From Strongylocentrotus purpuratus (lineage: Eukaryota > Echinodermata > Echinoidea > Camarodonta > Strongylocentrotidae): a stretch of DNA of 64,000 nt. The notes beneath the pieces are model-generated. The model saw nothing but the letters and a program-made list of their open reading frames with translations. It ran no database searches and was not told where the DNA came from. Each line of letters starts with the position of its first letter. Within the stretch, counting starts at the first letter, position 1. Shown here one piece after another: positions 10,501-20,220 of this stretch. The position numbers and the translations under genes are program-made. The stretch spans positions 1,755,501 to 1,819,500 of the forward strand of contig NW_022145526.1 in NCBI RefSeq assembly GCF_000002235.5, written 5' to 3'.

Positions 10501-13500
10501 AGCGAGTTCATTGTAAATAAGTACGAATTTCAGTAGCAATTTGGTCCTTGCATGGTGACGTAGATACATATATATTTAACATATGTTTGTGTCGTTCCTG
10601 CTTCCTCCCTTCGGGCACTACCGGGCCTTAATGGCAGCTAAGCTAAAGCCGGGGTAATAATTTCCAAATTTGAAAGCGCATAGAGACGTTTGAATGTGAC
10701 ATGCGCTATACAAGATGGAAAGCATATTATATAACCTCTATAAAGAACAGGCCCTCCTGAGTCATACATTTAAACAAAAATTGACATGTAAGTCATTTTT
10801 TAATTTGGAACAAATGGAAAAGGTTGCCCCCCCCCTAAATTACAGAGACATTACTGATTCAGCCAATTTGAAGATCCCATACGTATTGTGATTTTACTTT
10901 AAAAAAACTCATAATTATTTAAAAATATTTCCAGGTTTTATTCAACATTCACCAGTCTGCTTCTCTGATTTTTGTGCTTTATTCTTGTTTAATAGTTGGC
11001 CGCCAATTTTGATTTCCCTTTGTTTCTAACAGGTTGCCTGTGTGTTATTTCACATTTCAGGACGATCGATATTTCAGCTGTGATCCAACTAACATTTTTT
11101 TAGAGAATAATCTTCGGTGACAATTTACGGCCATTTTCGTAAAATTTGTCACAAAATTTCTTGCAATGTTGTCGAAATTCACGAAAATGAGAAAATTTAC
11201 GCAGAAATGGCCGTAAAATGCAACCATATAAAGTTGAGATAGCATGCATTTTGTTCGTTGCAAGAAAGTTGCAATTGATTGCGAGTTGCAAAATTTTGCA
11301 ACTGAAGTTTGCAATCGATTGCAACTCAACTTTCTTGCAACACACCACTAGTCTCCTAAATTTCCCAGGATTTTGTTAGGATTCAAGTTTTAACAATTAC
11401 ATTAAGTTAACTAGATCTAGCTTTTATTCTCCCCACCTCTCTCTCTCTCTCTCTTTCTGTCCTACTAATGGGGCGTTGCAGAACTTACGCTTGATTTTGG
11501 GTATTTGCAATTGATTTCATCTTTCTTGCAACGCCCTATAAGTATGCTTTCATTATTAAATTTAATCATATTCATACAAAGATTCTTTATATCGTCTTGG
11601 GCATCGCTGTGGAAATAGATGATCCCTTTGGTATATATTGACCTGTCTTTATTTAGATTCTACCTGGAAATTTATTGACATACAAACGAGAACATTATAC
11701 AAATTGAAAAAATAAATTAGTTTGAATACGTTTGTGATTAAATCTTCATAAAGCACACACCCACACCAAAAAGTGAGTCATTTGACACATTTAAGCATAA
11801 TTTTCGTGAGTCAGGTGTAAATTGACTCATTAGTAACAACCAATGAGTCTCTATTGACTCATTTATATTTCACCAGTGTGTCAATCATGAGCTGACGCAT
11901 TTGCAAAATGCTTCGACTGACTCACATGGTCGTAAAAAATGAGTCAAGATCGACATAAGAGCATTTTAGAAGAAAAAAGTGAGTCAACTTGAAAGTGAGG
12001 CTGTATGCATGCGCGCGCATGCTTTCGTGACGTCATCCAAAATGCGCATTCTCGAGCCATATTTGAATTCCCGATCGACGACGCGACGTCGCCATCTTAT
12101 ATCTTGGATTCAGAAGAGTTTTGACTGCAGCTAGTGAAAAATTGGTACGCATAATTATTCATATGGTTTTAAACGATGATTTTTATGACTGGATTCGTGG
12201 GCTGAATCTTCTGATTATTATACAAATGATGCATGCGTTCATTTTACGATATCCGCACTCGAGTTGATGAGGCTGTGTGTAACTTAACTATATATTCTAC
12301 TGTATCGCACGAAGCCGTGTCGAATGAAAACATGCATGATCTTGCATCATTGTTTTATACAACGAAACTCCTAGATCTTTGTTATTTGATGTAAAACTAA
12401 TTAATTCAAGATTGTTTCGTGACAGTATGGGTGACAAATAAATCTCAAGTTAAGGCTTAATTTAGTGCGTACAAAGTAGATTTTTCAGATTCGGGTAGCG
12501 GGACCACCGATTACATCGCTAAAATGTGATATTTTAGGATATATTTTCCATTGCAAATGTGGACAGTGACTCTGGCATGGTATGGTATGTGTGTGATAGG
12601 CCTAGGGAGTAGGGGGTCTATGTCATGATGCACCAACAACAAAAAGTGAGTCACCCTTACTCAAATTGATGAGTCACTGGTTTGTCCGTAGATTTGTCTC
12701 TTAGATAAATAAGACTCATTTGTATCGAGTCATAGTGACTCACATGATCCTTCAAGTGTTTCGCTGTACGGACAAACCAGTGACTCATCAATTTGAGTAA
12801 GGGTGACTCACTTTTTGTTGTGGGTGCAAACATGGTGGATACATACATTACAGCAAAAACACTCTTTGGCATTAGTATTGGAATAATATATGCACCAAAA
12901 ACTTCCATGCTTCAAGAGAATTATCGAAATGACATAATGTAATATTTCTACTTCAGATTACTCATTATTGTTCAGCGATCAATATTCACTTTCAATAGAA
13001 TCTATGTTACGACATCACCTAGAATAATTTAAGTGAATGATTACCGTTGCTTTTTAATTTTCATCTTACTTTTAAACGATGATCCTATTTTAGGACCAAT
13101 GTTGACATTGTAAACATTGTGAAATTAGTTCCTGGAATACTAATTTGTTTTGGTTTTTAATAATTTTAACCACACTGATATGAACTGAAAATTAACATGA
13201 AAATAGTTACACTCGATAAAAGTAACGTATCTAATTCTTTGTTCGGCTCTTATCATTTGTAATTAATTGTTGATGGTTACAGAAGTAATGTCCCGTCTAA
13301 CGCAAGGATGAAAGCTGACGATCCTCGAAATAGTGTATGAAAAGGGAAAATTCTTTTGATCGTTATTTAGGTTTTCCAATATAATTGAATTTATATCACT
13401 TTTGGGATTGTTTTTTCGTCATTATTGTTATTACTTGTATTAATAATTGTCATTGCGCAAAATTGGTTCCATTGTTTACTTTTTTCGTAGGGTCCCCTTC

Positions 13501-16500
13501 TCTCTCTCTCTCTCTTTCTCTCTTCGTTTCCCATTTTACTAATACAAGATAATTCATATTCACACGCCGTAGATAATAGCTAGGCAAAAACAGTACACGA
13601 AATTCGATTGTAAGCATATTGTGTCAGTATGCCAATATTACATGCTCCTTCAGAACTGGACTAAACATGGCGAATATACAAAACGACTTGAAATACCTAC
13701 CGACAGGTATTTGGCAGATATGTCGTCTTGGTGATGTGCACTCTACTCGATTCCATCCTCCATTTTGGGGGTCAGTGAGGCTCTCTCCAGTCCTCATCAC
13801 AGCACAGTAAGGTGGTGAAGGGTTATATAAAGCAGAATCCCAGTTGGTATACCTTGAAAGTGATTAATTCATATAAATTAAATAGGATTAAAAATAAAAC
13901 TTCTATTTATGCACCCCATCAACAATTCCACAGAAACACTGAAGATATACAGTGCGTCCCAGATAAAACGAAACCGAGAATTATCGATGTTTTATCATAA
14001 CTTAATCACAATCATAATTTATAAATGACACATATTTAGAATTAGATCCTCCTCTTTCATTTGATGCAACTTATTATGATGCATATTTCACGCATGAGTG
14101 ATTAAAACTAATTTGAAGAGAAGAAATCGAAAAGTCGTTTGGCGGGCGGTATCTGAATTTCAAAGAGAAAATCACATTTATAGAAAGTCGAGTTTCTGCC
14201 CTTTCATATGACACCTCATTCAGGAAAAACGAGCTAGGAATAACAAAGTTCTGAAGTAGTGCTTGCATTTCCATAATTTGATTAAACGAATTCGTTTTCA
14301 CTGGCTGCCTGTCGTATCAACACACGAAATTAACAAAAGACTTAACTCCGTTTCGTTGACAATCAGCCGTAGACAAAAGACTTGATGCATGGCTGTTTGT
14401 CAACGGAACGGAGTTAAGTCTTTTGTCAATTCTGCTTTTTGCTACGGCAGGCAGCCAGTGAAAACGAATTTTTTTTTGCTAAAATTATAAAAATGTAAGG
14501 GTTACTTTAAAGGGAGGCTTTACTACTTCAGCAAGAAGGGATTAGACCACCCAGTGAGCCATCGAGGTCAATGTGACAGGTGGCTATCTCATTAACTCAG
14601 CTCTCATTTAACATAAGAAAAAGAGGATCATGGGGAACCAACAGGCACCGATTTGGGAAGTTTTCTATATAGAGGGAGAAAGTAGCTACAAGTAGGACAG
14701 TGTGCCTTTAAACAAACATAACTTTGTCATTCCTTGCTCATTTTTCCTGATTGAGATGTCAAAGGGCAGAAACTCAACTTTCTAGAAATGGGATTTTCTC
14801 TTTGAAATTCAGATACCGCCCGCCAAACGACTTTTCGGTTTCCTCTCTTCATATTGATTTAATTCACTCATGCGTAAAATATGCATCATAATGAGTTGCA
14901 TCAAATGAAAGAGGGGGATCTAAGCTTTCCTAATATGTGTCATTTATTAATTATAAATGTGATTAAGTTATGATAAAACATCGATATTTCTCGGTTTCAT
15001 TTTTTTCTGGGACGCACTGTACATGTTCTACTACATTAAGGCTCGAGTGTCTTTGGGAAGAAAGTACATTGAATCCTCTGGAGAATTAATAAGAAGTGCA
15101 AAAGACTAATATTGTGAGGGCATTGAAATGGGCCTTTTAAAGCATTTTATTCGGAGTTTTTCATTCATTCGTTTATAAAAAATCCGAGTTTAGAGTAAAT
15201 ATTAAACTGTAGATTATGGTAGCATAAGATTTAATTAATTAGATTAATAACAACAGGACAGATTCGTTCGTGAAGAAAAGCTTTTTTCGTTTTTTTTTTC
15301 GTTGAGATACAAAAAACTAGGGGACGCAAACTTGATTCTAATAGTGGCGTGACACGCCTTCAGTATTCAAAACAAATTTGATTTTCAACTATAATTGTCC
15401 TATTATTTGTCATTAGCCATTTAAATATGTGAGACGTTACTCATTTCGATTTATCATGAAAGAAACGAAGGTTTTGCATCTACGTTTTGTTAAATTTTGA
15501 TACAAACCTTCATTTTTTTATGATAAATCAAGTGGAGTTGATACATACCCAGGGGCCGTCCCATCAATCCATCTGTATGTTCCATCCATGTCCATGTCTT
15601 CTAAGCCGATGAAATAGTGAACTCTATTAGTAGTTAGTAATAATTTCCCAGCTATGAAATCCTGTATATTTTGTAAATACAACATTATGAATGTCGATGT
15701 GTAGTGGCATTAGTAACATCACCATTAGTACTCAAAAGCTGACTACGATTATGCCAAGTGAGTACTTCGGTTATAGCACTAAAAATTGCACGAACGCTAG
15801 AATTGCACTTGTTTAAGTCGATCAGATAAGAGTAATATCTTATATTCAAATAATAACGAAAAAATGATTTGAAGCTGTTTTCTTTTCCCTGTCTACCAAA
15901 GAGTTTTAGGGAGGACAAATATTGTCATGTGAATCTTTAGGGGCAAACGAGCAAGAATACATAAAACAGCTCTTAATAATTGTCTACCATTTTCATTTTA
16001 AGACAAATAATCTATCCTTCGTCTTTCAATTTATTTGTTCTGTATTACCAAAACATTTTGTATCATATATCTGAAATAGACTTAAATATAAAGTTTGTAA
16101 TTACTATCTATCGAAATAGTATAGTTATATTTGAAATCAGAGAAATGCAATCTATTCCATTCGATTTTGAATATTCTTAAACGCTTTTAATTCACATCGA
16201 GTGTTATGTTCAACAGATTCAACATTTTCTGGTTTTCTGCTGGTTTATTTAACGTTGTCACGTTACCAGTGATCAATGGTTCGTAGCATATACAATACTT
16301 CGCGCTATAGCCCGAAATAAACTGAAACATAGGTATTAAAATTGTCTCCTTGTTACCATTCATCAATAAATGAAAATCATTAGCTTTAAATTTATTCCTA
16401 CATATTATTGGAAAGGACAGAACAGGAGGAATCAAGAAAATTGAAAGACCGTAATCATCTAGGTTACGATAGGAATTTCCACGAATTTTCAGAAAATACA

Positions 16501-19500
16501 AAAATCGGAGTTTAGACGTAACGTTGCTCAAACACAATATACACAATCATATATACAATCTATAAAAGTGTATGTGCTAAGGTTTAATGCCACTGGTGGA
16601 AAATTTTGAGACGGTACAAGACATTCTACTTATTTCATAAAAAAATGCCCATGGTGAACCAATCGGAGTTAAGGGTTTTCTTAAAAAGTTGAACTTCATA
16701 GAGCACTTGGCAATTGGAATATCTTTTTTTTTTAAATTTCGGTCTTTGCAATATTTCACTGCCTTATTTGGTCTGAATCGATAAAAAGTTGCCAGAAATC
16801 CTAAAGCTTCATAGTTCTAGTATGCAACGGTTGAAAGGAACTTGCCATGTTTCAATACACAAACTGCACATTGGGTTTTATAACACGCTTTGCTCAATAC
16901 AAAAACTGATGATATATTGTAATAGACGGTAAAAGTGTGTACGTACATTTTGTTCAGCTGATGTGATGATTGGCATGTCACCCCCTAAGCTTTGACATAG
17001 TGCAAGTGTTTCAGAGAATGTCCTTTCGACACCATCAGCACCATGGTAGAAGCGATACTGATAGTCACCAAACACATCCAACCCTGATGTAGAACACTCC
17101 TGACATTCAACTGTAAGATGATAAGATACAATGCATCAACACGGTAGTCTTCATGATAAGGATTTACAATAACCACCTACATTGGTAAATGCTCCTGACT
17201 CTCATATGCGAGGACCCGGGTTCGTTACTCGCTCGGTGCTAACATTCTTGATTACAGTTATCTGCTACCAGTAAAGTTAACATATGAGACGTATGTTCTT
17301 ACCATCCCAATACATTTTCGTCAGCTTTCAATCAGTTTGTCTTGGTGAATTTTGTCGAATGCTTTAGAGTAGTTAATTAAGCACCCATATATATGGAATA
17401 TGGCTTCTCTAGTACCACTTTGAGGTCTGAAACCAATCTGTTCCTTTCCTACTTCATTGTCAATTCGAATTTGTATTCTGTTAAGAATGATCTTAAAGAC
17501 CAACTTGGTTACATGGCTCATAAGGATAATTGTCTGGAATTCTACTCATACACTTGACTTAGGCTTCTTTGGAATTGGCACAAATATGTTGTTTTTTTTC
17601 TTCTTCAGATCTTCAGGAATATGACATGTATTGTATATCATTTGGCAAATAGTAGTCAAATGTTCAATCTCTAAATTATTAAAAGCCAAGTCCACTAAAA
17701 AACAGAAAAATCAGACAAACTAATCAAATAAAGTTTGAGTAAAATCGGACAACTAACAGGGAAGTTATGTATTTTTAAAGGAAGTATGAACAAGTTAGGG
17801 ACAATGGAAATCACTACACAAATTGCCAATTTGGTTATCCGTTTGTGACGTCGTTGCCTCACTATTTATGAATTGCTTTATATATTTGTATCCATTAAGT
17901 TCCTTTTTTTTTTTTTCAGATCTTCAGGAATATAACATGTATTGTATATCATTTGGCAAATACTAGTCAAATGTTCAATCTCTAAATTATTAAAAGCCAA
18001 GTCCACTAACAAAAAACAGAAAAATCAGACAAACTAATCAAATAAAGTTTGAGTAAAATCGGACAACTAACAGGGAAGTTATGTATTTTTAAAACAAGTA
18101 TGAACAAGTAAGGGACAATGGAAATCACTACACAAATTGCCAATTTGGTTATCCGTTTGTGACGTCGTTGCCTCAATATTTATGAATTGCTTTATATATT
18201 TGTATCCATTAAGTTCCTTTTTTTTCTTCTTCAGATCTTCAGGAATATAACATGTATTGTATATCATTTGGCAAATACTAGTCAAATGTTCAATCTCTAA
18301 ATTATTAAAAGCCAAGTCCACTAAAAAACAGAAAAATCAGACAAACTAATAAAATAAAGTTTGAGTAAAATCGCACAACTAACAGGGACGTTATGTATTT
18401 TTTAAAACAAGTATAAACGAGTTAGGGACAATGGAAACCACTACACAAATTGCCAATTTGGTTATCAGTTTGTGACGTTGTTGCCACACTATTTATAAAT
18501 TGCTTTTTATATTTGTATCCATTAATTTCCTTTTTTTAATCCCGAAAACTTGATTTCCCTATGCCTACGCCCAGGTTATATAATTTGTATCATACAGCGT
18601 GCATGACATTTCACAATATCTTTTATGAACTTTGAAGAATAAAAACTATATTCTGGATATTGTAAATTCATAATTATTGAATCTGATATAAATAATTTAT
18701 AAAAATTCACATTTTTAATGATTTAATAGGGGAAATATAACTCTTCATTTGTGCATCAACACAAAAACATATTACTATCAATATACCTTAGATGCTGGTG
18801 TGAGGAAATAAGATTCTTCGAGGGGAAATGGGAAAATTATATTAACAATATAAAGAAAACAATTAGTGGATAGTGAGGCAATGGCGTCACAGACTCACGA
18901 GCGAGTTGCCAATTTGTCTTGAGTCTTTCAAAGTTTTTCATGTCATTACAAATTCATAAATTTCTTATTAGTTATCGGATTTTGCTCAAACTTTTTTGAT
19001 TGGTTTGTCTGATTTTTCTGCTTCTATTATTAGTAAGCTATTTTGGGAGTGGACTTGGCCTTTAAGGCCACAATTTCTTCCCTTGTTATCCCATCTCGGC
19101 CTCCAGATTTAGAAGCTCCCAGAGAATGCAGAGCTTGTTTAACTTTTGATTCATTTATACATGGACCCTCATTGTCAATGATTGGACCTCTGTCTTCAAA
19201 TAAGTCTTGGATATATTCTTCCCATCATTGTTCAATATCTTCCTTTTCCAGGGATGATGATGTTCAATCTTTGTTCTTGATTCATCCGCTTGCTGACTTG
19301 TTTTCCTTCTCTTTAAAATGCTTGATTTCTCTATGCATTTCATTTGTTTGGTTTGTCTTGGAGAAATGCTCAATTCTAACACATATTTGAGTTAGCCATG
19401 CTTCTTTTGCTTTTTTACATTTATTCTCAATTTCCTTGTTGATGTCTCAGTATGTTTTGGAGTTTCTGACTTGATTTTGCCTCTCCTGCATCAAGTTGAG

Positions 19501-19887
19501 AATCTTTTCTGTCATCCATGGTTGTTTTGCTGGTTTCTTATTAGTCTTCTCATGGTCCTATGTGGTCTTTGTTGTCAATGTAGGTTCAGTCTACCGAATG
19601 TTATATATTAATAGTCTCAATAAACAGCAACAAAAATAATAAAGCAGTTGCGAATTACAGTTTTTAAATTTCCAAACATTCCAAATGTCCTGTTCATGAA
19701 AACCTGACTAACTAACTGATAATGAACAGTAGACACCTTTAAATTTCATAGGCAAACCCATGCTTCTGGAATAGAATAGTGGAAACATCTAGTAAGTCTG
19801 ACACAAACCTGTTGAAGACGAAATAATCCATATCAGAGTAAGAGGCAGGAACACCCTAAGCCATCCAAGTACTGTATCCCCAGACAT
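5573..19887 (-). CDS. Lectin gene A: secreted/ectodomain protein with tandem C-type lectin domains (3' end missing)
   Basis: The hand-built model has eight exons: 19887-19809, 17110-16947, 15661-15549, 13852-13701, 10134-9995, 7360-7242, 6518-6385 and 5718-5573. All have AG/GT borders and consistent phases, giving 349 codons. Exon 1 supplies the ATG and a signal peptide. The rest encode two complete CTLDs and the N-terminal third of another, each complete domain split into three exons at the same positions. The protein is therefore made in the secretory pathway and probably displayed or secreted as a lectin-like recognition molecule. Paralogue B continues with more CTLDs, a Tie-like module, a membrane helix and a signalling tail. 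In A the similarity stops at about 4810, next to a LINE and a satellite, so A either continues off the left edge or is a truncated copy. Neither complete domain has a recognisable EPN or QPD sugar motif. Ligand unknown. Confidence 0.8.
6385..10134 (-). CDS. Gene A CTLD-b (three exons)
   Basis: Exons are 10134-9995, 7360-7242 and 6518-6385. The domain begins [14 protein letters not shown] and continues with [13 protein letters not shown]. The middle exon has LCYFFGLRKIGSGDFTWLDD and the last YNDWS, DYWGCLSV and RPYICERTR, so the conserved cysteines and the WLDD core are present. At the calcium/sugar loop it reads STATGSSNSD, whereas the gene B partner reads ITEPDNPDS. Gene A has lost the acidic EPD motif, or never had it. 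Confidence 0.85.
6550..6815. repeat. (AAT)n and related trinucleotide microsatellite
   Basis: AAT/ATT/ATC triplets dominate this intron stretch, with a shorter counterpart at 53830-53985 in the duplicated copy. Both strands give long repetitive reading frames with no coding value. Confidence 0.9.
7465..7550. repeat. CT-rich microsatellite
   Basis: A TCTCTC/TTTC tract lies in the intron of gene A, with a matching tract at 54605-54675 in the duplicated copy. It is simple sequence. Confidence 0.9.
8822..9357 (+). mobile_element. 536-bp terminal-inverted-repeat element carrying a short ORF
   Basis: The ends form an imperfect inverted repeat of about 26 bp (TAAAGGTACTATGTCCCATT and its complement at 9357). 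Inside, a reading frame from about 8881 to 9210 (109 codons) includes GHHKKWVIDVDKCSC and ends QRRKKPVSHSIVSDSEV. I do not recognise the protein. A second, inverted and more decayed copy lies at 23255-23640, so this is a dispersed family. It is missing from the equivalent intron of gene B. It may be a non-autonomous DNA transposon that carries a remnant of a larger element's gene. Confidence 0.65.
9413..9600 (+). mobile_element. Single end of a Tc1/mariner-type foldback element
   Basis: The sequence starts TACAGTGCGTCCCAGA and matches the left arm of the larger foldback element at 13950-15022 for about 180 bp. It includes the CTTTCATGTGATGC and GATGCATATTTCAC blocks. The second arm is absent. 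It ends where the 32-bp minisatellite begins. Confidence 0.6.
9590..9930. repeat. 32-bp minisatellite, ten copies, with an inverted first copy
   Basis: The unit GTAGTTTGCCCTGTGGCGTA plus TATTTTATATAG repeats at exact 32-bp spacing from 9621 to about 9930, with only G/C or A/G changes between copies. The bases just before (9591-9620) are the reverse complement of the unit, making a hairpin around the dinucleotide-rich centre at 9612-9620. The near-identity of units shows recent expansion. Confidence 0.95.
10622..12836. other. 2.2-kb insertion specific to copy A
   Basis: The flanks GGGCACTAC (10620) and ATTACAGCAAAAACACTC (12848) are almost adjacent in copy B (57384 and 57401). Everything between is therefore extra in A, or lost from B. 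It contains an unclassified 1.1-kb part with many TTGCAA words (11060-11540) and the AP-1-rich element at 11755-12826. Confidence 0.7.
11755..12826. mobile_element. ~1.07-kb element with AP-1-rich inverted ends and a CpG-rich core
   Basis: The left end (CACACCAAAAAGTGAGTCA) and right end (TGACTCACTTTTTGTTGTG) are inverted relative to each other. A compact inner hairpin element with arms of about 55 bp spans 12631-12826. Exact TGAGTCA/TGACTCA heptamers occur seven times in 11770-11990 and five times in 12650-12815. The middle (12003-12110) is CpG-rich, with TGCGCGCGCATGC, a consensus CRE (TGACGTCA, 12028-12035) and a GCCATCTT motif. No protein is encoded. It lies in a gene A intron. Confidence 0.6.
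13701..17110 (-). CDS. Gene A CTLD-a (three exons)
   Basis: Exons are 17110-16947, 15661-15549 and 13852-13701. After a Cys-containing lead (ECQEC) the domain has the FYHGADG/ALCQSLGGDMPIIT start, a DFIAGKLL helix and [20 protein letters not shown]. The third exon carries YTNWDS, a PPYCAVM cysteine, WNRVEC and RRHICQIP. These are the conserved CTLD positions: helix-2 Cys, the G-L-x-D-x-x-x-x-G-x-x-x-W-x-D-G-T core and the two C-terminal cysteines. Where calcium-dependent lectins carry EPN or QPD there is SALYNPSP, so classical calcium-mediated sugar binding is unlikely. Intron phases are 1, 0, 2 and 1. Confidence 0.85.
14288..14470. mobile_element. Small inverted-repeat element nested in the foldback element
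   Basis: The ends CGTTTTCACTGGCTGCCTG and CAGGCAGCCAGTGAAAACG are exact inverted repeats. A second inverted pair inside (AAAGACTTAACTCCGTT against AACGGAGTTAAGTCTTTT) makes the whole stretch able to fold on itself. Confidence 0.7.
14506..14716 (-). mobile_element. ~210-bp TTTAAAGG-ended MITE (copy 1)
   Basis: Bounded by TTTAAAGG...CCTTTAAA. It matches 26559-26765 in opposite orientation along its length, including ACAGGTGGCTATCTCATTAA and GGTTCCCCATGATCCTC on one strand. Non-coding. Confidence 0.7.
17168..17240 (+). mobile_element. tRNA-like SINE fragment
   Basis: The stretch has a degenerate A box near 17178 (TACATTGGTAAATGC), then CTCCTGACTCTCATATGCGAG and a B-box-like GGGTTCGTTACTC at 17218. 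The spacing is tRNA-like, but conserved stem pairing is lost, so it is read as a SINE head and not a tRNA gene. Confidence 0.4.
17321..19590 (-). mobile_element. Decayed RTE-like LINE in gene A intron 1, interrupted by other repeats
   Basis: On the minus strand, 19155-19590 encodes a charged linker typical of the region between endonuclease and reverse transcriptase (EEWLTE, HHHPWKRKILNNDGK). Fragments at 17560-18320 match the reverse-transcriptase start (LEIEHLTSICQMIYN, PEDLKKKK). 17321-17520 encodes KIILNRI, EQIGFRPQSGTREAIF and SKAFDKI, the central reverse-transcriptase motifs. The tandem block at 17611-18545 and another repeat (18760-19065) break it up. The clade call is tentative. Confidence 0.65.
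17611..18545. repeat. Three tandem ~313-bp units joining LINE and dispersed-repeat sequence
   Basis: CTTCAGGAATATRACATGTA begins units at 17611, 17922 and 18237 (spacing 311 and 315). Each unit fuses a piece of LINE reverse transcriptase to a separate dispersed repeat (from CCAAGTCCACTAA to GTTGCCTCACTATTTAT). The latter also occurs alone, inverted, at 18880-19065 and in part at 26763-26900. The chimeric junction arose first and was then triplicated. Confidence 0.85.
19809..19887 (-). CDS. Gene A exon 1: start codon and signal peptide
   Basis: ATG at 19887-19885 opens 26 codons: a short polar start (MSGDTVLG), a Trp-Leu-Arg turn, a hydrophobic core (VFLPLTLIWII) and a small/polar end (SSST). 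This is a textbook secretory signal peptide. It ends at a strong donor (ACAG/GTTTGT) leaving one base of the next codon. That phase fits the next exon at 17110, which completes a Val codon and continues into ECQEC. The upstream sequence has an AT-rich patch near 19958, but no promoter can be assigned with confidence. Confidence 0.75.
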
Positions 19888-20220
19888 TGTCAATATCACA
19901 AAAACACACAGAGTGAGAATGATGCAGTGCCCAAAAGTGAAGATCAATATTCAATATATGAATTCCTCCCTATGTACACATAGCACAAAAGATTGCACTT
20001 TGAGTTATATCCATTTGGGTTACTTATCCTGATACGAAAGAGCAACTTGGAACGGCCTGTGATATGATTCCAGTTCCCAATTATTGTGACTGATTATTGC
20101 AAAGGAAGTCGAATATGCCGTGTATCAAATTAATGACAATGTACTTCCTCCTTGTTGGTTGACACCCCCTAAACAGAGGGTGGTGGTACGTACATGTACG
20201 AGAGCTACTGAGGCATGAAG

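Larger units (their letters stand above)
13950..15022. mobile_element. Foldback Tc1/mariner-type MITE with nested elements
   Basis: Both ends read TACAGTGCGTCCCAGA (right end inverted), flanked by TA, the target used by Tc1/mariner transposons. The arms are about 300 bp and match each other: 13950-14280 against 14720-15022, including CCGCCCGCCAAACGACTTTT. Two further elements sit between the arms: an inverted-repeat piece at 14288-14470 and a MITE at 14506-14716. There is no transposase, so it is non-autonomous. Absent from the matching copy B intron. Confidence 0.8.
4810..16500. repeat. Segmental duplication, copy A (pairs with 52320-63735)
   Basis: Exons and introns here match the right part of the window in the same order and orientation. 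Examples: intron sequence at 4813-5290 matches 52320-52760; 5573-7360 matches 52856-54487; 9985-10620 matches 56770-57400; 12838-16500 matches 57400-57490 plus 61270-63735. Copy-specific insertions interrupt the match. In copy A the main ones are 5300-5540, about 8822-9930, 10622-12836 and 13950-15022. In copy B they are 54900-56755, 57500-61265 and 63738 onward. The matching introns imply a fairly young duplication, though many base differences have accumulated. Confidence 0.85.

Noticed and set aside
16187-16546. 119-codon minus-strand frame in gene A intron
   Set aside because: The copy at 63460-63720 is not open in the same frame, no splice sites bound it, and it has no recognised domain. 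It is intron sequence shared through duplication.
19950-19965. TATA-like ATATATTGAATATTG upstream of gene A as a promoter
   Set aside because: AT-rich words of this kind are everywhere in the window, and there is no transcript start evidence.
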